A stretch of 64,000 bases of DNA from Planococcus sp. ISL-109 (GCF_018613655.1 NZ_JAGGPW010000004.1:586627-650626); one strand, 5' to 3'; shown: positions 1 to 8,192, counted from the stretch's first letter. The notes: generated from the sequence alone by a model not told the origin. Made by a program: numbers and translations.

Positions 1-969
1 GTCTACCACGTCGCGGATTTCCTCGCCGTGGAACGCATCTCGAAATTCGACTGGGAAGGGATATTGGCAGACGTACGCCGTGTGTTCGGCGAAGGCAACG
101 GCTCCCAGGAAGAACTCGAAATCGATGAGCATTTCGGTGAAGTGTACGTCCACGTCCAGGAATTCAAAGGCATTCCGCTGCAAGTGAAAGTGTTCGACTC
201 GCATTCGGAAGAGCGTTTCGCGATGTCCGAACGTTTTGTCAGCGCGATGAACCGAGTGATGGACCCGAACGATGAAAACTTTATTTTCCAGCGTAAATGG
301 GCTGATTACGGTGTCCGTTACGGCGAAAAAGCGGAAATCGGCAAAAATATCGTCGAAGAAATCGAAGCGGCGTATCCGGATGAACGTCTTGAAGCGCTGA
401 CGAGTAAAACCGAAACGAGCGAAGCGACAGGCACCGTCCGCAAACGCAAAGTATCTTTAGAAGAATTCGATGCGCCGGACTGGGAGACGCGTTTCCAACT
501 GCTCGGCCAGCTTGTCGAAGCGGATTTGGATGATTTGCCGTTGCTCGGTAAAGCGTTGGAAGACGACAAAATGTCGATACGCCGTCAGGCCGCCATTTAC
601 CTCGGCGACATCGATGATGAGGCGGTTGTGCCTTACGCAGAACGCGCCATGAAAGACAAATCATGGGCCGTCCGCCGCACCGCGGGCGACACGATCAGCG
701 ACCTCGGCTTTGAAGCGTTCGAGCCGATCATGATCGACACCTTGAAAGACAAGAACAAGCTCGTGCGCTGGCGTGCGGCGATGTTCCTTTACGAAACGGG
801 AACCGAAGCAGCGCTGCCGGCATTGAAAGATGCCGAAAACGATCCCGAGTTTGAAGTGAAGCTCCAAATCAAAATGGCCATCGCCCGCATCGAGCAAGGC
901 GACGAAGCAAAAGGCTCGGTATGGAAGCAAATGACCGAAGCGCGCCAGGCGATGAAAGACAACAAATAA
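1..969 (+). CDS. ypgR: CvfC/YpgR-like HEAT-repeat protein (5' end outside window)
   Basis: The reading frame is open from base 1, and the residues before the first internal start (VYHVADFLAVERI) look like protein, so the true start lies upstream. About 322 residues are visible; the family is usually near 375. The N-terminal part visible here resembles the Nfu_N-like region of conserved virulence factor C. From roughly residue 165 onward there are about four HEAT/PBS-lyase type helical repeats (for example LGKALEDDKMSIRRQAA and PYAERAMKDKSWAVRRTAG). The family is named from a virulence phenotype in Staphylococcus; the biochemical role is not known, and HEAT repeats suggest protein binding. In B. 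subtilis ypgR sits next to ilvD and yphP, which matches the order here apart from the missing ilvD. Confidence 0.85.
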   Translation, partial: VYHVADFLAVERISKFDWEGILADVRRVFGEGNGSQEELEIDEHFGEVYVHVQEFKGIPLQVKVFDSHSEERFAMSERFVSAMNRVMDPNDENFIFQRKWADYGVRYGEKAEIGKNIVEEIEAAYPDERLEALTSKTETSEATGTVRKRKVSLEEFDAPDWETRFQLLGQLVEADLDDLPLLGKALEDDKMSIRRQAAIYLGDIDDEAVVPYAERAMKDKSWAVRRTAGDTISDLGFEAFEPIMIDTLKDKNKLVRWRAAMFLYETGTEAALPALKDAENDPEFEVKLQIKMAIARIEQGDEAKGSVWKQMTEARQAMKDNK

Positions 970-1041
970 CAAACTTATGTTTCCAGCCATCTCCTGCGAG
1001 GTAAAGAGCAATACGACGCTTTTACGTGGAGGAGAGAGAAA

Positions 1042-1344
1042 ATGGCTGAAAAACAAATATATTCAATAGAAGTATTATGCCGCGGCAAATACGAATCGTG
1101 GGAATTCGACCAGGAAAATAAGCGCGACAAGTTTTACGAATCGGTGAAAACACAGTTCGCCGACCATGCATTCAAGGAAGAACCGACGGATGTGAAGGAT
1201 ACCGACATTCTTCAGCTGAGCGCCAATTCCATGCACATCAACGACGACGGCGAAGTCGATCAAAAAATGCGCTATGACTGGTTTCATTACGATAGTTTCG
1301 GAGATATGCTGTCGTTTATCAATAAACGCTTTAAAGGGAAATAG
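1042..1344 (+). CDS. Conserved small hypothetical protein, 100 aa
   Basis: A 100-residue acidic, soluble protein with no signal peptide or membrane segment. A strong ribosome site (GGAGGAGAG) lies 8-9 bases before the ATG. The sequence is rich in charged and aromatic residues and ends in KRFKGK. I do not recognise a named family. It lies 72 bases after the HEAT-repeat gene and is closed by a strong terminator, so the two are probably co-transcribed. Codon use matches its neighbours, which supports it being a real gene. Confidence 0.75.
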   Translation: MAEKQIYSIEVLCRGKYESWEFDQENKRDKFYESVKTQFADHAFKEEPTDVKDTDILQLSANSMHINDDGEVDQKMRYDWFHYDSFGDMLSFINKRFKGK

Positions 1345-1362
1345 GTTTTAAGATAAGTAAGT

Positions 1363-1408
1363 AAAAAAGTTAGCGGGTTGTGATTTTCACAACCCGCTAA
1401 CTTTTTTG
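1363..1408 (+). terminator. Rho-independent terminator
   Basis: A perfect stem (GTTAGCGGGTTGTGA paired with TCACAACCCGCTAAC) with a short TTT loop, flanked by an A run and a T run. It closes the transcript of the preceding small gene. Confidence 0.9.
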
Positions 1409-1458
1409 TTTGAAGAAATAGGACTAGTTTTTACTTGCTGCGGGGATGGGTGATCTCT

Positions 1459-1569
1459 CTACAATTTCTTCTTCAAATACGATTGGATGAGTTGATGGTC
1501 TTCAGCTGTAAGGTTTTCGATCTTTTTTATCATCATTAGCGAGAAGACCGTTACCTCAACGCTATGCAT
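1459..1569 (-). pseudogene. Possible 3' gene fragment beside the IS element
   Basis: On the minus strand a 36-codon frame ends in TAG and encodes a basic helical tail (IKKIENLTAEDHQLIQSYL) that looks like the C-terminus of a helical protein such as a small DNA-binding repressor. It has no ribosome site, and its upstream side runs into the presumed left end of the IS200/IS605-type element. I read it as the remnant of a gene cut by that insertion, but the protein resemblance is only an impression. The rest of 1409-1600 shows nothing else I can name. Confidence 0.25.
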
Positions 1570-1659
1570 AGGTGGGGGGATGAATCGCTTTTTTTTTTCG
1601 TTTTCACGGTTAAAAGAACATGCGTTCTAGGTGTGGTGCTGGTAAGGAGGTGGCCTGCT

Positions 1660-2584
1660 GTGATGGTCCACAAAGCGTACAAGTTTCGACTCTACCCCAA
1701 CCAAAAACAGCAAGTGCTGATCGTCAAGACCATCGGCTGCAGCCGCTTTGTGTTCAATCACTTTCTGGATCACAGGAATACCACTTTTGAAGAGAACGGA
1801 AAAGCCTTAGGTTACATCAACTGTTCCGCGCAGCTGACCCGGTTGAAGAAAGAGTTGCTTTGGCTGAAGGAAGTCGACAGCACCGCCCTACAGTCTTCCC
1901 TCCGGAACTTAGAGGAGGCATTTAAACGACTGTGGAAAAAACAAAATAAAAAACCCCGTTTCAAGTCCAAAAAAAATTCGGTCCAATCCTACACGACCAA
2001 ATTCACGAACGGCAATAGCGCGCTTGATGGACAGAAGGTCAAGCTGCCGAAACTGGGCTGGGTCCGTGTGGCCAACAGCCGGGAGATCGACGGACGCATC
2101 CTGAGCGCCACAGTCCGGCGCAAACCGAGCGGCGTCTATTACGTGTCACTGGTCGTGGAGACCGAAGTTCAGGAACTGCCAAAAATGGGTTCGGCGGTGG
2201 CATCGACGTGGGCCGCAAACAATTCGCCGTTTTGTCCGACGGCACGACCTGATCGGCATCGAGGATTTGCAGGTAGTCGCCATGCTCCAAACCCGTCACC
2301 TCGCCAAAGGCATCAGTGACGCCAGCTGGTCGGAATTCCGCCGCATGCTCGAATACAAAGCAAACTGGTACGGCAAACACGTCGTGGCGGTCGGCAGAAC
2401 CTTTGCCTCGAGCCAGCTGTGCTCGAGCTGCGGACACCAGCACAAAGAAGTGAAGCGTCTCGCCCTGCGCCAGTGGGACTGCCCGTCCTGTACGGCGCAT
2501 CACGAGCGGGATCTGAACGCCAGTATCAATATCAAACAGGAAGCCATGCGCCTCCTAACCGCAGGAACTGCGGGGCTCGCCTAA
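1660..2584 (+). pseudogene. tnpB: tnpB (IS605 OrfB-type RNA-guided nuclease), frameshifted and internally deleted
   Basis: The start is GTG 1660 or ATG 1663 behind TAAGGAGG. The first frame runs through the N-terminal part (YKFRLYPNQKQQ, CSRFVFNHFL) to about position 2200, where one G appears to be missing from the expected GTGGGCATC. Restoring it gives the RuvC-I motif GIDVG and continues to SDGTT, then meets TGA at 2250. The reading resumes in a third frame at IGIEDLQ (RuvC-II Glu) from about 2249 and runs through a CSSCG and CPSC zinc ribbon to RDLNASINI (RuvC-III Asp). Roughly 70 residues that normally lie between SDGT and IEDLQ are missing. The gene therefore carries two independent lesions and cannot make a full protein. 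Confidence 0.85.
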
Positions 2585-2664
2585 TCAAGCAACCGACTGC
2601 CTAGTTGGTGTTCTTAGGAATCTCTCACTTCAAAACGCTTAGCGTTAAAGTGGGAGTAGTTCAA
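2500..2664 (+). ncRNA. Probable omega-RNA remnant at the tnpB 3' end
   Basis: In tnpB elements the guide RNA overlaps the 3' end of tnpB and ends at the element boundary. Here the right end has a long hairpin, with arms CTCTCACTT/AAGTGGGAG and AACGCT/AGCGTT at 2622-2656, followed by TAGTTCAA, a layout typical of these RNAs. The bases after 2664 would be the guide. This is inference from family knowledge, and the 5' limit is arbitrary. Confidence 0.4.
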
Positions 2665-2932
2665 GATAAAGCGGCTATTATAAGCTTGTATCTCAAGGGT
2701 TATTTGTTTGGGGAGAGCTCGACAAGTGTGGAAACTGACTGAGGTGCCAACGATTCATCAAAGCAGATTCCATAAACTACTACAAAGAATATCTTGCTAT
2801 AGAATTGAAAAAGTAAGTAATAGAAATATAAGGTGTCCGAATAAATGAAAATAAGCATGAACTAAGTTAGAATAATAACTGTAGACATAAACCTAAGCCA
2901 ACAGAAAACTATTAAAGAAAGCAGGGAGATAT
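2665..2932. other. Intergenic stretch with possible remnant codons and promoter
   Basis: No intact gene is visible. A short plus-strand frame ending near 2816 (DSINYYKEYLAIELKK then stop) reads like the tail of a protein but has no start or context. A weak sigma-A-like promoter for the following bacilliredoxin gene may be TTGAAA at 2805-2810 and TATAAG at 2827-2832 with a 16-base spacer. The ribosome site GCAGGGAG lies just before the next gene. Confidence 0.3.
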
Positions 2933-3370
2933 ATGAACGCATACGATGAGTACATGAAAGGCATTGTAGTCCCAATGCGCAAAGAATTAACACAAGCCGG
3001 ATTCACGGAGCTGACGACTTCGGACGAAGTGAATGAACATATGAGCAGCTCGCAAGGCGTGAGCTTGGTCATCATCAACTCGATCTGCGGCTGTGCGGCA
3101 GGGCTGGCACGTCCAGCTGTGCGCGAAGCGGTGGAACTGGCAGAGCGCAAGCCGGAACATTTGGTGACGGTATTCGCAGGACAAGACAAGGAAGCGACTG
3201 CTCAGATGCGCCAATATTTCGAGGAAGTGCCGCCGTCTTCTCCATCGATCGCCGTTTTGAAAGACGGGCAGCTTGCGCATTTTATTCCGCGCGAGGAAAT
3301 CGAAGGCTTTGAAATGGAGCAAGTGCGTGATGCAGTGAAACAAGCACTTGATGAGGCGACAGCCGAGTGA
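2933..3370 (+). CDS. brxA: Bacilliredoxin BrxA/YphP
   Basis: A 145-residue thioredoxin-fold protein of the YphP/YqiW family. In bacillithiol-using Firmicutes these enzymes remove bacillithiol from mixed disulfides on oxidised proteins. The characteristic redox motif is visible as SICGCAAG near residues 45-52, with the family's C-G-C core. VVPMRKELT near the N-terminus, VTVFAGQDKEAT and the C-terminal HFIPREEIEG all match YphP closely. The length is normal for the family. The stop codon overlaps the GTG start of the next gene by four bases, so translation is probably coupled. As in B. subtilis it lies next to ypiP. Confidence 0.93.
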   Translation: MNAYDEYMKGIVVPMRKELTQAGFTELTTSDEVNEHMSSSQGVSLVIINSICGCAAGLARPAVREAVELAERKPEHLVTVFAGQDKEATAQMRQYFEEVPPSSPSIAVLKDGQLAHFIPREEIEGFEMEQVRDAVKQALDEATAE

Positions 3371-4149
3371 AGACAGTCGTCACGACCGCTTACCGGCCGA
3401 CAGACGAGACGAAACGCCGTGCACAATCGACGGCAGCTTCGCTCGGTGTGAGCGCCGTTGAACGCAGCAAACGGACGATTTTCCGCATGCACGAAGAGGA
3501 AAAGGGAGACGTCATCGTCTGCAAAAAAGAACGGCTCGAGCTTTATCCAGTCGGACAAAGCGAGCCGTTCTTTTTTCATCCCAATTCTGCGGCATTTCGC
3601 TCGAAGCGGCCGCTCGGAGCAGATCCGCTCATCGAAATGTCAGGACTCCTACCGGGCGATGCATTTTTGGACTGCACGCTCGGCATGGCAAGTGATGCTT
3701 TGATTGCCTCACTGGTCGTGGGGGAAGCGGGGCGTGTTGTCGGTTGTGAGAGCGACACTGTCATCGCCCATATCGTTCAGGAAGGCTTGAAAAGCTATCA
3801 GGACATGCCGAAGTTGCATAAGTCGATGAGGCGCATCGAAGTCGTATCAATGAATGCGCTCAGTTATTTGAAAGGTCTCGAAACCGATTCGTTTGATGTT
3901 GTCTATATGGATCCGATGTTCACCGAAAGGATCACGGAAGCGTCGAATTTCGCACCGCTCCGGAACAATGCGGACCACGGCCAGTTAACGGAACAGTGGG
4001 TAGCGGAAGCCGTCCGTGTCGCAAGAAAAAGCGTCGTGCTGAAAGCTCATTTCCGCTCCACCGATTTCGAAGCGTTCGGATTTACGCGGCGCGTGCGGCC
4101 GAATACGAAGTTTCATTTTGGGGTCATTCAGATAAATAAAAGCCAATAA
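3367..4149 (+). CDS. ypiP: Class I SAM-dependent methyltransferase, YpiP (RsmJ-like)
   Basis: A 260-residue protein with a Rossmann-type methyltransferase core. The motif I region FLDCTLGMASDA (about residues 98-109) and the later VYMDPMF resemble the RsmJ/DUF548 family of 16S rRNA guanine methyltransferases. The N-terminal segment VVTTAYRPTDE is typical of the YpiP group. The GTG start overlaps the TGA of brxA by four bases, and this start gives the full conserved N-terminus. The exact substrate is not shown by the sequence; rRNA methylation is inferred from the family. A bidirectional terminator follows directly. Confidence 0.85.
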   Translation: MKTVVTTAYRPTDETKRRAQSTAASLGVSAVERSKRTIFRMHEEEKGDVIVCKKERLELYPVGQSEPFFFHPNSAAFRSKRPLGADPLIEMSGLLPGDAFLDCTLGMASDALIASLVVGEAGRVVGCESDTVIAHIVQEGLKSYQDMPKLHKSMRRIEVVSMNALSYLKGLETDSFDVVYMDPMFTERITEASNFAPLRNNADHGQLTEQWVAEAVRVARKSVVLKAHFRSTDFEAFGFTRRVRPNTKFHFGVIQINKSQ

Positions 4150-4178
4150 AAAAATCTCCCATTTGGGAGATTTTTTTA
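4148..4178. terminator. Bidirectional terminator
   Basis: A symmetric hairpin AAAATCTCCC/GGGAGATTTT with A and T runs on both sides. It serves ypiP on the plus strand and the 25-codon ORF on the minus strand. Confidence 0.88.
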
Positions 4179-4181
4179 TTT

Positions 4182-4259
4182 TTAGTCTGTATACGAAAGC
4201 GATGTCAAAAACACAAGCATAAACAATAGACCCAATCCGATCAATAATGACGCGTCCAT
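4182..4259 (-). CDS. 25-residue single-pass membrane peptide ORF
   Basis: On the minus strand an ATG is preceded by an ideal ribosome site (AAAAAGGAGG, 7 bases upstream) and followed by 25 codons and TAA. The peptide starts MDASLLIGLG and ends LTSLSYTD. Its centre is an uninterrupted hydrophobic stretch of about 18 residues, enough for one membrane span. It lies convergent to ypiP and shares the terminator at 4148-4178, so it has both a start signal and a stop signal for expression. It is below the size most gene callers accept. I do not recognise it; function unknown. Confidence 0.6.
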   Translation of the reverse strand: MDASLLIGLGLLFMLVFLTSLSYTD

Positions 4260-4405
4260 AAAAATTCCTCCTTTTTAAAAAAACAAGGCGTACTTACTCA
4301 CTTTATTGTACAATGAATTGGAACAAGATGAAACCTTTCCAACCAAAAATCGTTTATTACATATAGAAAGCTTGACAAAATGTTCGAAATTGAAGGTGAT
4401 GTTCA

Positions 4406-4999
4406 GTGAAGAGTTGGTGGCAGAAGTCCTTGATGATTGCTGTAACGGTCCTGACGCTTGGAGCCATTACACCGAACCATATGATTTGGGAGTCTTTGCT
4501 CGAAGAAGACGATATTCCGAAATCGCATGCCAGCCAAGGGCAAACGAAAGAATATACGCTTGAATGGATCGATCCTGCAGAATATTATGTCACAACCGAC
4601 ACAATTCTCGCTGATTTTCGCTCGGCTGCAGAAGAGCAGTCGTATGTGAAGTTCGGTTCGCGCATCGGGCCGGTGATCGATGCGGAATTCCGCACGCGCA
4701 TTTTGCCGGCGATACAGCAAGTCATCGACACGGAACTTTCGGTTTACGGCAAAGAGAACTTGTGCAATTTGGCGATTTCCGAAAAGCCATCCGGTGACCA
4801 TGCGGAAAAAATTTTCCACGTCTACCATAAAGCCAGCGGCAAAGATGAAATCCGCTTCCACGTCCGCACTGAAAAGAAACCGCTCGAAGGCTATTCGTTC
4901 AATTTCCATTACCATTTAGCGAGCGATCAATACCAGCGCCATATCAGCATCGGGGATATCTATTGGTCAAAAGATACCCCGCCGAAATGGCTGTCGTAA
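4406..4999 (+). CDS. ypjP: YpjP family protein
   Basis: A 197-residue protein matching Bacillus YpjP, a conserved protein of unknown function. The N-terminus is a signal-like or anchor segment (WWQKSLMIAVTVLTLGA), so it is probably exported or membrane-tethered. The rest is soluble, with conserved aromatic-rich stretches such as EWIDPAEYY and YSFNFHYHL. The GTG start at 4406 is chosen because the hydrophobic segment begins directly after it; GAAGGTGAT upstream is a modest ribosome site. In B. subtilis ypjP lies beside ypiP and close to thyB, as here. Confidence 0.8.
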   Translation: MKSWWQKSLMIAVTVLTLGAITPNHMIWESLLEEDDIPKSHASQGQTKEYTLEWIDPAEYYVTTDTILADFRSAAEEQSYVKFGSRIGPVIDAEFRTRILPAIQQVIDTELSVYGKENLCNLAISEKPSGDHAEKIFHVYHKASGKDEIRFHVRTEKKPLEGYSFNFHYHLASDQYQRHISIGDIYWSKDTPPKWLS

Positions 5000-5026
5000 A
5001 ACCGTTATCATTATAACGGTTTTTCT
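4997..5026 (+). terminator. Terminator after ypjP
   Basis: The hairpin AAAACCGTTAT/ATAACGGTTTT with a CATT loop and trailing T's overlaps the ypjP stop codon. Confidence 0.8.
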
Positions 5027-5070
5027 TATTGTTATGGAATTTTTATTTTTTTATGTTACTCTTAATGTTT

Positions 5071-5098
5071 TTGTTATTTTACTTGTTTTTGTTATGAT
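5071..5098 (+). promoter_or_regulatory. Probable sigma-A promoter of the thyA operon
   Basis: TTGTTA and TATGAT are separated by 16 bases in a very AT-rich stretch, 25 bases before thyA and just after a terminator. The ribosome site AATGGAGGT follows. Confidence 0.5.
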
Positions 5099-5122
5099 GA
5101 TACTAATAATGGAGGTAATTGC

Positions 5123-6064
5123 ATGAGACAATATTTAGCGTTATGCGAACATATTTTAGAACAAGGCGCAAAAAAAGAAGATCGTACCGGAACCGGGACG
5201 TTGAGCGTGTTTGGCCATCAGATGCGCTTTGATTTAGCGCAAGGCTTTCCGTTGATGACGACGAAGAAAACAGCGTTCCGCCTCATCGTCTCAGAACTTT
5301 TATGGTTCATCAAAGGCGACACGAACGTTCAAACTTTATTAAAAGACAATAACCATATTTGGGACGAGTGGGCATTTTCCCAGTGGGTGGAAAGTCCTGA
5401 ATACAACGGACCCGATATGATTGATTTCGGACGGCGTGCACAGCGCGACCCGGAATTTGCTGAAATCTATAAAGAGCAGATGTCAAAGTTCCAGGAAAAG
5501 ATCCTGCAGGATGATGAGTTTGCGCACAAATACGGTGACCTCGGCCCCGTTTACGGCAAGCAGTGGCGCTCATGGGCGAAGACGGACGGCGGTCAGCTCG
5601 ACCAACTGAAAAACGTCGTCGAATCGATCAAAAACAACCCGGATTCGAGACGCCATTTGGTGACCGCCTGGAATCCTGAATTCATCGATGACATGGCGCT
5701 GCCGCCATGCCACATCATGTTCCAGTTTTATGTGGCAGACGGCAAATTGTCGTGCCAGCTATACCAACGCAGTGCGGACGTCTTTCTCGGTGTGCCGTTC
5801 AATATCGCCTCCTATGCGCTCCTGACGCATCTCGTAGCGCGCGAATGCGGTTTGGAGCCCGGAGAATTCATTCACACGACCGGCGACACACACCTTTACG
5901 TGAATCATCTGGATCAAGTCCGTGAGCAATTAAGCAGAGAGCCGCGTACGTTGCCGGCATTGAAATTGACTGAAGGCAAGTCGATGTTCGACATGGAGAT
6001 GGAAGATATTAAGCTCGAAGGCTACGACCCGCATCCGCGGATCAAAGCGCCTGTCGCTGTATAG
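5123..6064 (+). CDS. thyA: Thymidylate synthase
   Basis: This enzyme converts dUMP to dTMP using methylenetetrahydrofolate, leaving dihydrofolate that the next gene's product reduces. The 313-residue length is that of the long ThyA form seen in Lactobacillus and Staphylococcus; the extra block of about 50 residues lies around residues 85-140 ([13 protein letters not shown] to [10 protein letters not shown]). The active-site cysteine is Cys196 in [12 protein letters not shown]. The phosphate-binding [20 protein letters not shown] and the C-terminal IKAPVAV are also present. ATG 5123 follows GGAGGTAATTGC. dfrA follows 20 bases later, the common thyA-dfrA pairing. Confidence 0.97.
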   Translation: MRQYLALCEHILEQGAKKEDRTGTGTLSVFGHQMRFDLAQGFPLMTTKKTAFRLIVSELLWFIKGDTNVQTLLKDNNHIWDEWAFSQWVESPEYNGPDMIDFGRRAQRDPEFAEIYKEQMSKFQEKILQDDEFAHKYGDLGPVYGKQWRSWAKTDGGQLDQLKNVVESIKNNPDSRRHLVTAWNPEFIDDMALPPCHIMFQFYVADGKLSCQLYQRSADVFLGVPFNIASYALLTHLVARECGLEPGEFIHTTGDTHLYVNHLDQVREQLSREPRTLPALKLTEGKSMFDMEMEDIKLEGYDPHPRIKAPVAV

Positions 6065-6084
6065 AAGGCCGAGGGGGAAAAAGC

Positions 6085-6582
6085 ATGATTTCAATGATGG
6101 TGGCGCATGATCCAGAGTATGTTATCGGCAAGGACAATCAATTGCCTTGGCATATTCCGGAAGATTTAGCTTATTTTAAAAAACATACAATCGGCAAAGG
6201 CATGGTAATGGGGCGCAATACGTTCGAATCGATTGGACGGCCCTTGCCGAAGCGGCGCAATATTGTCGTGACCCGCAATAAAGACTATAAAGCAGACGGT
6301 GTCGACATCGTCCATAATTTAGATGACGCCATCAAACTGGCCGAAACCGAGCACGATGAAGTGATGGTCATCGGCGGCGAGCAGATTTTCCGTGAAGCTT
6401 TGCCGGTCGCCGACAGGCTCTACATCACGCTGATTCACCGCCCGTTCTCAGGGGATACGTTTTTTCCTGAATACGGCAGGGAATGGAAGTTGGTGTCAGA
6501 ATCTGAGCGCCTCGAGTCCAACGGCATCCCGTTTTCTTATTTGATCTATGAACGGGATGCAGGAAGACAAGCAATTGATTAA
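6085..6582 (+). CDS. dfrA: Dihydrofolate reductase
   Basis: A 165-residue DHFR that reduces dihydrofolate to tetrahydrofolate with NADPH. The N-terminal strand ISMMVAHDPEYVIGKDNQLPWHIPEDL carries the substrate-binding Trp and the acidic Glu/Asp pair that protonates the pterin. KGMVMGRNTFESIGRPLP is the cofactor-binding turn and VMVIGGEQIF the second glycine motif. A ribosome site GAGGGGGAAA precedes the ATG. It is directly coupled to thyA upstream and overlaps the acyltransferase frame downstream by 35 bases, so all three are one transcription unit. Confidence 0.97.
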   Translation: MISMMVAHDPEYVIGKDNQLPWHIPEDLAYFKKHTIGKGMVMGRNTFESIGRPLPKRRNIVVTRNKDYKADGVDIVHNLDDAIKLAETEHDEVMVIGGEQIFREALPVADRLYITLIHRPFSGDTFFPEYGREWKLVSESERLESNGIPFSYLIYERDAGRQAID

Positions 6583-7300
6583 ATCAGCGCAGACATTTTC
6601 TTATTTGTTCGGTTATTTGCCTGTCGCCGCCAAAAACTTGGCGAAGTTCAAAAAGCAAAAAGACGGCATGGACACAGAAGAATACAGCCGGCTCATCCAT
6701 AGTGAACCCCAGAAATGGGCAACAGGCATCATGAAGCGTACCGGCAGCAAAGTTACGGTTACAGGTCTCGACAAATTGCCGGGCGGCCCGGTGCTGTTTG
6801 TCAGCAATCACGAAGGGAACTTCGATATTCCTGTGCTGCTGTCATCGATCCCGAAACCATTCGGCTTTATCTCTAAAGAAGAAGTGAGGAAATTCCCGGT
6901 CATTCCGGCTTATATGGAAGAGATGAATTGCGTATTCCTCGACCGGACCGACCGGCGCAGCGCCTTTAAGTCTATCACCGATTCGATTGCGAAATTGCAG
7001 GCGGGCCATACGGTGCTGATTTTTCCGGAAGGAACGAGAAGCAAAGGCGCGGGACTCCAAGAATTTAAAGCGGGGTTCATGCGCATCGCAAAAGACGCGA
7101 AAGTACCGATTGTGCCGATCGCGATTGAAGGAACTTCCCGCATCATGGAAAAGAACAATAACCGCGTACATTCAGCCAATGTGACAGTCCAAGTGCTGGA
7201 GCCGATTTCACTGGAAGAACTTAGTGAAGCCGGTGTAAAAGCGGCAGAACTGGTCAGAAGCCGCATCGAACAGGCATTGGAGTCATTGCCGCACAAATAG
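6548..7300 (+). CDS. ypkP: 1-acyl-glycerol-3-phosphate acyltransferase, PlsC/YpkP type
   Basis: A 250-residue PlsC-superfamily acyltransferase, expected to acylate lysophosphatidic acid in membrane lipid synthesis. The catalytic motif appears as SNHEGNFDIP (the family's NHxxxxD) and the glycerol-phosphate binding motif as FPEGTRSKG. A third conserved block is VPIVPIAIEGT. The start is uncertain: ATG 6548 overlaps dfrA by 35 bases, and ATG 6557 behind GAACGGG is also possible. The position after dfrA is that of B. subtilis ypkP. A membrane-bound role is inferred from the family. Confidence 0.88.
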   Translation: MNGMQEDKQLIKSAQTFSYLFGYLPVAAKNLAKFKKQKDGMDTEEYSRLIHSEPQKWATGIMKRTGSKVTVTGLDKLPGGPVLFVSNHEGNFDIPVLLSSIPKPFGFISKEEVRKFPVIPAYMEEMNCVFLDRTDRRSAFKSITDSIAKLQAGHTVLIFPEGTRSKGAGLQEFKAGFMRIAKDAKVPIVPIAIEGTSRIMEKNNNRVHSANVTVQVLEPISLEELSEAGVKAAELVRSRIEQALESLPHK

Positions 7301-7352
7301 TCCACAAAGATGAGCAAGGTTTACCAAAAGCATATGAAATGGAAGTGATCGA

Positions 7353-8192
7353 ATGTCAAAAATTCATATTGTAACGGATTCGACTGCTGATTTAAAAGCA
7401 GAAGAAATAAAAGAATGCGGGCTTCACGTCGTGCCTTTGTCGATCCAAATCGGCGGCAACACGTATTTGGACCGCGTCGACTTGGAACCGGAAGCGTTTC
7501 TCGACTTGATGAAAACGTCAGAGGAATTACCAAAAAGTTCACAACCGGCTCCGGGTGTCTTTAAGGAGCTTTATGACGAACTGGGCAAAGATGGCGATCA
7601 GATCATCTCGATCCATATGACCGGGGGCATGAGCGGAACGGTGGAGTCGGCGCGCACTGCTGCAGAATTGACGGATTCCGACGTGACCGTCATCGACTCG
7701 CGCTATATTTCCCATGCGTTAAGTTTCCAAGTTTTTGAAGCGGCTAACATGGCGAAAGCCGGCCGATCGGTCGAAGAAATTGTTGAGCGGGTGGACGAAA
7801 TCCGCCGCAATACAAAACTTTATGTAGTCGTCGACACACTCGATAATTTGGTCAAAGGGGGGCGCATCGGCAAAGGTCGTGCATTGGTCGGCTCATTCCT
7901 TAAGATCAAACCGATCGCCTCTCTCGATGATGGGGAATATGCGCCCGTTGCGAAAGCGCGCAGCCATAAGCAAGTCGTCGATTATTTGGTGAAGGATTTT
8001 GTCGAGCGTACGAAAGGCAAGGTCGTCAAAGGCGTCGGTATCGCACAAGCGAATGGGCAAGCGATGGCCGAACCGTTGCGTGAAAAAATCAAAGAAACCG
8101 GCTTCACCGATATCCGTTATGACTTTACGACGCCGGTCATTTCAACGCATACCGGCATCGGGGCGATCGGGTTCATGTATTATACCGAGTAA
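7353..8192 (+). CDS. DegV family fatty-acid-binding protein
   Basis: A 279-residue DegV/FakB-type protein. Members bind a long-chain fatty acid and, with a DAK-type kinase (FakA), present it for phosphorylation. The hallmark N-terminal motif IHIVTDSTADL is present, followed by VVPLSIQIGG, SSQPAPGVF (ligand-binding TSQP-like loop), SIHMTGGMSGT and the C-terminal ISTHTGIGAIG. The length is normal. The ATG follows GGAAGTGATCGA, a weak site. It lies 52 bases after the acyltransferase gene, which suggests a lipid-related unit; no FakA gene is in this window. Confidence 0.9.
   Translation: MSKIHIVTDSTADLKAEEIKECGLHVVPLSIQIGGNTYLDRVDLEPEAFLDLMKTSEELPKSSQPAPGVFKELYDELGKDGDQIISIHMTGGMSGTVESARTAAELTDSDVTVIDSRYISHALSFQVFEAANMAKAGRSVEEIVERVDEIRRNTKLYVVVDTLDNLVKGGRIGKGRALVGSFLKIKPIASLDDGEYAPVAKARSHKQVVDYLVKDFVERTKGKVVKGVGIAQANGQAMAEPLREKIKETGFTDIRYDFTTPVISTHTGIGAIGFMYYTE

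Larger units (their letters stand above)
1605..2664 (+). mobile_element. Decayed IS200/IS605-family (tnpB-only, IS1341-like) element
   Basis: The element contains a broken tnpB. A small palindrome (AGAACATGCGTTCT) lies about 35 bases before the gene, as is common in these left ends. After the gene there is a right-end hairpin at 2622-2656 followed by TAGTTCAA. No tnpA transposase is present, so the copy would have depended on a transposase elsewhere. The exact left boundary cannot be fixed from this sequence alone; the right boundary is probably about 2664. It sits between ypgR and yphP, where B. subtilis carries ilvD. Confidence 0.7.

Noticed and set aside
2039-2503. 154-codon minus-strand frame across tnpB
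   Set aside because: Opposite the tnpB pseudogene, whose zinc ribbon and RuvC motifs read on the plus strand.
4372-4400. TTGACA near 4373 as a ypjP promoter
   Set aside because: No acceptable -10 hexamer at 16-18 bases; it lies too close to the start codon.
4403-4915. 170-codon minus-strand frame opposite ypjP
   Set aside because: No ribosome site; cysteine- and phenylalanine-rich random-looking sequence; ypjP is the real gene.
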